DNA of 6,971 bases from Bryobacterales bacterium (GTDB lineage Bacteria; Cyanobacteriota; Vampirovibrionia; Obscuribacterales; Obscuribacteraceae). The notes beneath the pieces are model-generated. The model was not told the origin of the DNA. It saw only the letters and a program-made list of their open reading frames with translations, and did no database searches. Both the position numbers and the translations under genes were made by a program. The DNA is taken from assembly GCA_903970295.1 (NCBI GenBank), contig CAJCHQ010000431.1:1-6971 (forward strand), in the 5' to 3' direction. Shown here piece after piece: positions 1-5,068 of the stretch (positions are counted from its first letter, which is position 1; the number at the start of each line of letters is the position of its first letter).

Positions 1-2211
1 AGCGGCAGCGGGAATCTCACGCTCAGCGGGCCAATCTCATCGGGTGCTAATGTAACTGTTTCCGACGGACTGAACGGCGGCAACGGTACTATCACAGTGA
101 CTGGCAACATCACAGCCACTGGTGGCAGCAGCGTCGTCGGCTTATATGCGAACGGCACCGGCAATATCTATGGGTCCACCGGTGAGTCGACGGTCACCGC
201 GCACACGGTTAACCTGGCTACCAGCAGTGGGTCGATCACTACCTTAGGCGGTTCCTTCAACATTGCCGCCTCCTCACTGTCGGCATTGACTACAGGGGTC
301 GTCGACATTGCCGACTCAGTCAACGGAGTGACGTTGACGAATGCCAACACCCATAGCGTCTTTCTGCTTTTCGATCAGGGCACGATCACGGTTTCCACCT
401 CAGGCTTGACGAACGCAACATCGATCGTCTTAGTGGGTTCGGCCAATAACGGTGGCGTCACTTTGAACGATGCCATTGGCGGAGCCGCGACAACTGGTGG
501 AATCAGCTTGCTCGCCAGCGGCACAGGCTTGCTGCAAGAACCAACCAGTGCACCGATCACCGGAGGACCGCTGACTCTGACGGCAGGTACTGGTGGAATA
601 TACTTGAATGTCAATACAACGTATTTGACTGCCACCGGTGGCGGTATCGTCAGTCTGGGCGACCTCAATTTTGGTGCGGCCTCGGTGGGTAATTCCAGCG
701 CAGGCACTTCTTTCTCGCTGGGCACTAATGGCTCGCTGCAACTGAACAACCTGACCGCCAACAACGGCTACGTGAATATTCTGGCTGCTGGCGCAACCCT
801 TGTGACTAATGCCAACACCGGGCAAATTGCCAAAAATGGAGCAGTTATTTTTGAAGAAGCCAATACTGCATCCGGCACCATCAATATAGGGGCGGGCAGC
901 TTCATCGGCACCGAAGGTACCGGAGGACCGGTTGATATCGTTATCGGTTCAGTACCAACCAGCCCCATGGTTGGTACTCAGCCAGCGAATGTGACTGTCA
1001 ATCATCCTGGGTCGGGAACAGCGTACTTTGGAACGAATAGCATTTCGGTGCCGACTGCACCAGTGACTCTGAATTTGAAGGGCGACAATATCGTTTTCAA
1101 TACCGGCACGCGGCCGGCATCGGCGATCGTAGTTAATGCGAATGTGACTATTACTGCCGACCCAATTGGTGCAGGACCTTATGTGCCTGCTGCTAATGGT
1201 GGACTTGCTGTAACGCCGGCGATCATGGATGCGTCATCGAAATCACTGGCGGCAGGAAGCACGCAGGTCGGGCCAGCGCTGGCGGCAAATTTTGCAGCTG
1301 CATCTAGGCCTGTGACGGTGGCTGAGGCCGGTGAAACTTCGCTGCCTCAGGCATCGCTTTCGAACACTGCTGCTACGCTTGTGTCGGCTCCATCTCCGGT
1401 GACAAGCCTGTTAGCTGCTCAGGTGCTATCGACGCTTGCGCCTTCAGGTTTGATTGACTCCTCACGTTCCGGCATTGGTACGTCATTGCAAGCCGCACTG
1501 TCACAGCAACTTCTCTCTGAAGAACCCCTCTCTGACACAGCTGGTGTCGAAAGTGCTATATCGAGCACAAATGCAATCACGAGTGGGGTCGGTAACTTCA
1601 ACAATAGACTGACGGAAGATACCGATAGCGAAAAGAGTAATGTTTTGAAAGGTTCCGTCTCGAAGAAAGCCGTTGCTTCAAGGGTAGAAAAGCGCATTCT
1701 GGAACGAGGCGCATTGCTTTTGTCGCCCACTGATAAGACGGTGGTGGAGACGCCATTTGGGACAGTCGGTGTGAGCGCTAAATCGCTCGTTTTGATCGTC
1801 GCGTTTGCCAAGGGATTGGCAGTGTACGATCTGCATGACTCGCATAAAGACGCCGTTATGATTAGCTGCGGCAATCACAATGTTTCGCTTTCACCCGGAC
1901 GGGCGGCAGTCGTTGCCGACGAGCGCGTCGGTTCGTTCGAACAGATCAATCCGGTGCCATGGACTGGTTACCGAAAGATGACGACCTCGTCCGTCGGCTC
2001 TGGCAGCAAGCTCTATCAAAGCGAGTTCGAAATCATGTCCATGCTGAAAGGGCTGCAACAGCCATTCACTTCCATGCTCAATTCAGAAGAAGCACACTCG
2101 AGACATATCGCCCAGGGCGTTCTGAAAAACGCAGCGCTGCTGATGCAACTTTCGAACAGTCGTGAGCCGTACACATTGAGAAACGCGCTGCCTCAGACGG
2201 CAATGAGGTAG
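1..2211 (+). CDS. Giant beta-helix adhesin-like protein with FecR-like C-terminal domain (3' part only)
   Basis: The frame is open from base 1 to a TAG at 2209-2211, so the true start lies upstream; GTG at 97 is only the first internal start-like codon. The visible 736 residues fall into three parts. Residues about 1-390 are Gly/Ser/Thr/Asn-rich short-strand repeats (for example GNITATGG, GTINIGAG, NVTITADP), as in right-handed beta-helices of filamentous-haemagglutinin-type adhesins, and are almost without Lys. Residues about 390-560 are a Ser/Ala-rich, probably disordered linker. Residues about 565-650 (VVETPFGTVGVSAKS, VYDLHDSHKDAV, LSPGRAAVV) resemble the FecR beta-sandwich, followed by a helical tail to 736. 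The only Cys seen is C623. There is no C-terminal beta-barrel, LPXTG motif or terminal aromatic residue, so classical autotransporter and sortase routes are not supported. The role is presumably cell-surface adhesion or matrix. The general class is fairly sure; the FecR assignment is moderate. Confidence 0.85.
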   Translation, partial: SGSGNLTLSGPISSGANVTVSDGLNGGNGTITVTGNITATGGSSVVGLYANGTGNIYGSTGESTVTAHTVNLATSSGSITTLGGSFNIAASSLSALTTGVVDIADSVNGVTLTNANTHSVFLLFDQGTITVSTSGLTNATSIVLVGSANNGGVTLNDAIGGAATTGGISLLASGTGLLQEPTSAPITGGPLTLTAGTGGIYLNVNTTYLTATGGGIVSLGDLNFGAASVGNSSAGTSFSLGTNGSLQLNNLTANNGYVNILAAGATLVTNANTGQIAKNGAVIFEEANTASGTINIGAGSFIGTEGTGGPVDIVIGSVPTSPMVGTQPANVTVNHPGSGTAYFGTNSISVPTAPVTLNLKGDNIVFNTGTRPASAIVVNANVTITADPIGAGPYVPAANGGLAVTPAIMDASSKSLAAGSTQVGPALAANFAAASRPVTVAEAGETSLPQASLSNTAATLVSAPSPVTSLLAAQVLSTLAPSGLIDSSRSGIGTSLQAALSQQLLSEEPLSDTAGVESAISSTNAITSGVGNFNNRLTEDTDSEKSNVLKGSVSKKAVASRVEKRILERGALLLSPTDKTVVETPFGTVGVSAKSLVLIVAFAKGLAVYDLHDSHKDAVMISCGNHNVSLSPGRAAVVADERVGSFEQINPVPWTGYRKMTTSSVGSGSKLYQSEFEIMSMLKGLQQPFTSMLNSEEAHSRHIAQGVLKNAALLMQLSNSREPYTLRNALPQTAMR
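559..570 (+). repeat. 12-nt in-phase repeat, copy 1 (ACCGGAGGACCG)
   Basis: An identical 12-mer recurs at 919-930, exactly 360 nt (120 codons) downstream and in the same reading phase. Both copies encode TGGP followed by alternating hydrophobic residues (LTLT here, VDIV in the second). This fits two diverged copies of a beta-helix module, but 12 nt alone is weak evidence. Confidence 0.4.
919..930 (+). repeat. 12-nt in-phase repeat, copy 2 (ACCGGAGGACCG)
   Basis: Second copy of the 12-mer at 559-570, again encoding TGGP at the start of a beta-strand within the haemagglutinin-like repeat region. Confidence 0.4.
1690..1953 (+). other. FecR-like domain within the first adhesin
   Basis: This segment encodes about residues 564-651 of the visible protein. 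The pattern is hydrophobic strand, then TPFGTVGV, a hydrophobic strand (SLVLIVAF), GLAVYDL, a charged turn (HDSHKDAV), and LSPGRAAVV. That is the order expected of a FecR domain (T-x-x-G-x-V, then alternating strands ending in a G-rich turn). In classical FecR proteins the domain is periplasmic and relays a signal from a TonB receptor to a sigma factor. Here it is fused behind a beta-helix, with no sigma/anti-sigma gene in the window, so a structural or ligand-binding role is more likely. The assignment rests on pattern recognition, not on a profile search. Confidence 0.5.
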
Positions 2212-2242
2212 GGGCAGAGCGGAGTTCTCCAAATAAAAGAAG

Positions 2243-2266
2243 AGGCACCGGAAGCGGTGCCTTTTT
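2243..2266. terminator. Bidirectional rho-independent terminator between convergent genes
   Basis: A perfect 8-bp stem, AGGCACCG / CGGTGCCT, closes a GAAG loop. It is followed by TTTTT on the + strand. On the - strand it is followed by CTTCTTTTATTT, so it can also end transcription of the opposing gene. It lies 31 nt after the stop of the first adhesin and 29 nt past the stop of the methyltransferase, which fits a shared terminator. Confidence 0.9.
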
Positions 2267-2295
2267 CTGTAACTGACGCGTCTGGTTTGGCTATC

Positions 2296-3870
2296 TTATG
2301 CGATAAGCACAGCCGCTTTTTCCATTTTCGACAGGCTTTCGTTCATGGCCTGGCGCAGAGCTTCGCGCAATGTGGCGCCTTCCTTGAGGTTTTTGCCGTC
2401 TTTTTGTACAACGAGCTTTTCGGCTTTAACCAGCTTCGCTAGTTCATCCAAAATTTTCTCTTTGTCGCGTTTGCCGTCGAGCAATTCGATCAAGCTGCGC
2501 GAGAAGATATCGATAGCGATTCTTTCATGCAACTGGTTGGTGACAAAGTCGCGTGTCTTCGCCTGGTGCCGAACAATTTCGCTGACCTTGGGATGATCGC
2601 TGACAGTAGTGACGAAAGGCAATTGGTGAGTGCGCAACTGAATCAGACTGGTGGCATAGGCCGTCAACAGATCAGCACCAAGAAGTTGCCTTTGCACTTC
2701 CACTGACTGAGAGTCGTTGCTCTTCGAGCGAGCAGCATTGAGCAGGTCATCAAAACCGACTGCTTTAGGCCATTCTTCCGACAAGTGTTGGAAAGCGGCT
2801 TTGATCAGAGGCACCGTCGAGGTGAGAGTGAAACCGTTGGGCAGAGCAAACGTTTCAGACTTATTCGATTGAAGGTCGATGTTTTCCGACACTGCTTTGA
2901 TTGGAGAAGCAATCAAGAAGTGCTGGAGATTTTCGAAAGTCAGATTGCGATTGAGTGGAACATCTTGCTTGCAGAGAAGTGTTTGTCTGAAGGTACGGTT
3001 GCGCAAGAAATCCATATATTGCTCAGTGCGCACGAGTTCGGTGGAGATTCTTCTGAGTGTCTCGTCGACTTCTTTAGGGAAGTTGCTTGTGAGCATGGTG
3101 TGGAAATCGGCTTCGCCGAGATATTGCAAGCCGTGGCGAGCAGCGCGTTCGGCAAACTGGTGGAAATAGATGGGTGCGTTTTGCGCTTCGAGATGATCGT
3201 GCAGCAAGTACGAATCTTGTTGTTGTCTGATCAGATCTAATTCGTTTTTGAGCATGATGCCGTAAGCGTTGTCTTGCGTGGGCACTGATTGCGAAAGGAA
3301 ATCGAGCAGAGCACGGGCTTGACCGGCTTTAAAAGCTGAATCTTCGATGTGACCGGCGTGATACATCATCATGTCGCGAATCATGCCACGGAAGTGCCAC
3401 CCCGGGAAAGTGTTATAGCTGATGTAAGCGACACCATTCGGGGCTAGATTGTTCTGGCAGATTTCCAGAATTTTTTCTTGATTCTCATCCGAGACCCAGG
3501 AGTATAGCGCATGCGCAATGATGTAATCGAACTCGCCGAACTTTTTGTCGATGTCTTTCAGATCGACATGTTTGAGTTCGACATTTTTCAATCCGAGTTC
3601 TTTGATTGACGCTTGTCCTTCGGTCACCTGACGTTGTGACAAATCGACGCCGACAAAGTGAGCGTCTGGAAGTGTTGTAGCCAGCGGGATAAGATTGCCG
3701 CCGGCGGCGCAACCTAGTTCCAGCACTCGGCAATTGCTCACGGATTTAGGCTTCATGCCAAATAAAGTGGCAACGGCGGCCAGACGATCAGGATGCGATT
3801 GCGGATAAGCATGGCTGTCGTAAGGAATCTCGTCGTAAGCGTTGGTCTGTTTCTTCTCAAGTACCTGCAT
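2296..3870 (-). CDS. Class I SAM-dependent methyltransferase with methyltransferase regulatory domain (PKMT-like)
   Basis: Complete 524-aa protein; ATG at 3870, TAA at 2296. An AGAGG ribosome binding site (3879-3883) lies 8 nt before the ATG. The N-terminus carries the family signature (YDSHAYPQSHPDRL, residues 17-30). SAM-binding motif I is VLELGCAAGGN (49-59), with the acidic residue of motif II in VGVDLS (D76), then FDYIIAHALYSWV (114-126) and SYNTFPGWH (151-159). Residues about 220-300 (YLLHDHLEAQNAPIYFHQF, then HGLQYLGEADF) match the methyltransferase regulatory domain (MethyTransf_Reg). The rest, to 524, is helical and compatible with the C-terminal domains of rickettsial protein-lysine methyltransferases (PKMT1/PKMT2, which modify OmpB). 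No signal peptide or membrane segment is seen, so it should be cytoplasmic. It appears monocistronic. The fold is certain; the substrate is unknown, and many members of this family are uncharacterised. Confidence 0.95.
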   Translation of the reverse strand: MQVLEKKQTNAYDEIPYDSHAYPQSHPDRLAAVATLFGMKPKSVSNCRVLELGCAAGGNLIPLATTLPDAHFVGVDLSQRQVTEGQASIKELGLKNVELKHVDLKDIDKKFGEFDYIIAHALYSWVSDENQEKILEICQNNLAPNGVAYISYNTFPGWHFRGMIRDMMMYHAGHIEDSAFKAGQARALLDFLSQSVPTQDNAYGIMLKNELDLIRQQQDSYLLHDHLEAQNAPIYFHQFAERAARHGLQYLGEADFHTMLTSNFPKEVDETLRRISTELVRTEQYMDFLRNRTFRQTLLCKQDVPLNRNLTFENLQHFLIASPIKAVSENIDLQSNKSETFALPNGFTLTSTVPLIKAAFQHLSEEWPKAVGFDDLLNAARSKSNDSQSVEVQRQLLGADLLTAYATSLIQLRTHQLPFVTTVSDHPKVSEIVRHQAKTRDFVTNQLHERIAIDIFSRSLIELLDGKRDKEKILDELAKLVKAEKLVVQKDGKNLKEGATLREALRQAMNESLSKMEKAAVLIA

Positions 3871-3878
3871 TCGTATAG

Positions 3879-3883
3879 CCTCT
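3879..3883 (-). promoter_or_regulatory. Ribosome binding site of the methyltransferase
   Basis: AGAGG on the - strand, 8 nt upstream of the ATG at 3870. It supports that start, which also keeps the conserved N-terminal family signature at its usual place. No convincing -35/-10 pair was found upstream; TAATAT about 30 nt further up is only a weak -10 candidate. Confidence 0.6.
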
Positions 3884-4628
3884 ACAAATAAAAAGGGGTC
3901 ATAAATATTAGTCGGTATATCCCGTGAGGGGTAAGTGTTGCATCAACTGGCTATGCAGTTCAAGTGGGTGGGGGTGTAGTGCCGCGCAGCAAAGGTTGTT
4001 CGTAACTGGTGAAATCCAGATTCCATGCGCTTTTCGAATCGTTCGCGAGAAAATATCGATGATCGGTTGAAACTGACGTGCTCGCTTACGAACCCGGTTT
4101 ATCTTTAGTGCTGATCCAACACGCGGCATATCTGACCGATCAAATTTTTCCTGGGCAAAAGCGTTCAATTTATATAGACCAGTCCGTTATCACTGTTGGA
4201 CAAGGTGGCCGCAAATATTGGCAGTGCAAATTTATGCTTGTGACCCATTAAGTACCATATGGGAAAGGATGTAATTAAATGTAAGTCGTATCCGAGTGTC
4301 ATGGCAACTGCCCTCAACAGCTGTGCTCGTCTGAATGATAGGGAAGTTGGAAAAAATTCATAAAAAGTTTTGTAAAGACTATATGACTGGTTGGAACCAA
4401 ACCTGTTGGGAATTTCAGAAATAACTTTTGAGAGCTGCCTTTTTATCTCATCCGTGGATTGCGACACCAACTCTGCGGTGTTAACATCGTGAAATCAGTC
4501 GCGGAGCAGCTTATGCCCCGGGACGTGTCACGAGTAACTGAGTAGTTGCTAAGAATTGCCCAGTGCCTTGCCCGACAGGAATCCGATCGTCAGGTATCCC
4601 ATGTGAGTTCTTGAATCGTTCTCTTTTA

Positions 4629-4702
4629 CGCCTTGGGAGGCGCATGATCACAACTCTTTCGAGATTTGATGCCACAGACATGACTTTGGGCTGTGGCATT
4701 TT
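4629..4702. promoter_or_regulatory. Pair of hairpins upstream of the second adhesin; the second is terminator-like
   Basis: The first is a 5-bp stem, CGCCT / AGGCG, with a TGGG loop (4629-4642). The second is a perfect 9-bp stem, ATGCCACAG (4669-4677) / CTGTGGCAT (4691-4699), with a 13-nt loop; its last T begins a short TTTT run (4699-4702). On the + strand the second looks like a weak intrinsic terminator or attenuator about 230 nt before the adhesin start. As DNA it could equally be an inverted-repeat protein site. No + strand gene ends just upstream, so a plain terminator role is not obvious. Confidence 0.45.
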
Positions 4703-4833
4703 CGTGTCAATCGAGTTATAGGCAATACTAGCAATCCAGGCATATTGGTATGAAAACGCAGCTCTCGGGCGGCGTGTTTTTGTCATGCGCGAAAGGAGTC
4801 GATGATGGGGATTCGGTTGCGCGATCGGAACGG

Positions 4834-4846
4834 TTAACGAGACGAA
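4834..4846 (+). repeat. 13-nt direct repeat TTAACGAGACGAA, copy 1
   Basis: Lies 97 nt upstream of the adhesin start codon. The identical second copy at 4935-4947 is inside the first codons of that gene, a spacing of 101 nt. Confidence 0.5.
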
Positions 4847-4915
4847 ATGCGGAAAGAACAAACCCAAGCGAAGAAAGACCAGTCGGTAGTTAAATTCAAA
4901 CGAAACTAGCAGCAC

Positions 4916-4922
4916 GAGAAGG
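4916..4922 (+). promoter_or_regulatory. Ribosome binding site that fixes the start of the second adhesin
   Basis: GAGAAGG is followed by an 8-nt spacer and ATG at 4931. An in-frame TAA sits immediately before the ATG (4928-4930), so the frame cannot start earlier. Later in-frame ATGs at 4952, 4955 and 4961 have no comparable site, which favours the long, 46-residue signal peptide. Confidence 0.75.
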
Positions 4923-4930
4923 TCAATTAA

Positions 4931-5068
4931 ATGATTAACGAGACGAACTGGATGATGTTGATGCGCTGGAGCCGCAAGTTTTATCGGTTCCGTCGGAGAA
5001 ACGGAAAACAGCTAGTGATTTGGCCATCGACTATCTGCTTCCTTGCATCAGCGAATTCAGCCTACGCA
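4931..5068 (+). other. Extended Sec signal peptide (46 residues)
   Basis: The stretch has an n-region of about 27 residues, with eleven Arg/Lys between residues 12 and 26 or so broken by aromatics, a 14-residue hydrophobic core, and A-Y-A at -3 to -1. It is longer than an ordinary signal peptide and has the shape of the extended signals of large autotransporters and two-partner-secreted proteins, although it does not match the classic ESPR consensus. There is no lipobox cysteine at the cleavage site. Confidence 0.75.

Larger units (their letters stand above)
3871..4930. other. Long non-coding stretch between divergent genes
   Basis: These 1060 bases separate the starts of the leftward methyltransferase and the rightward adhesin. 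No + strand frame of useful length exists. On the - strand there are frames at 4511-4915 (134 aa, GTG), 4165-4470 (101 aa, TTG) and 3908-4168 (86 aa, TTG). All use weak start codons, I found no good ribosome binding site for the two longer ones, and none resembles a known family. The 101-aa frame has the most protein-like composition and could be a decayed gene. The right half holds two hairpins (4629-4702) and one copy of a 13-nt repeat (4834-4846). No tRNA, CRISPR or transposase remnant was recognised. Promoters for both divergent genes should lie here, but I could not identify clear boxes. Confidence 0.7.

Noticed and set aside
375..764. 129-codon - strand frame inside the first adhesin
   Set aside because: It is antisense to a repeat-rich coding frame and low in complexity (Pro/Val/Leu-rich), as expected for the complement of Gly/Thr/Asn codons. 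The same holds for the overlapping - strand frame at 430-825.
1419..1874. 151-codon - strand frame in the 3' part of the first adhesin
   Set aside because: It opposes the linker and FecR-like coding region, is rich in Ser/Leu/Thr, and resembles no known family.
1..2211. First adhesin as a classical type Va autotransporter
   Set aside because: No C-terminal amphipathic beta-barrel strands or terminal aromatic residue; the end is helical and follows a FecR-like domain.
2785..3240. 151-codon + strand frame inside the methyltransferase
   Set aside because: It is fully antisense to the conserved regulatory domain of a clearly real gene.
4780..4810. TTGTCA as a -35 box for the second adhesin
   Set aside because: At a 17-nt spacing the hexamer is TGATGG, too far from TATAAT to support a promoter call.
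4511..4915. 134-codon - strand frame with a hydrophobic N-terminus
   Set aside because: It has a GTG start with no ribosome binding site, a composition with many Arg/Pro and no recognisable domain. It covers the region where the adhesin promoter and hairpins should lie.
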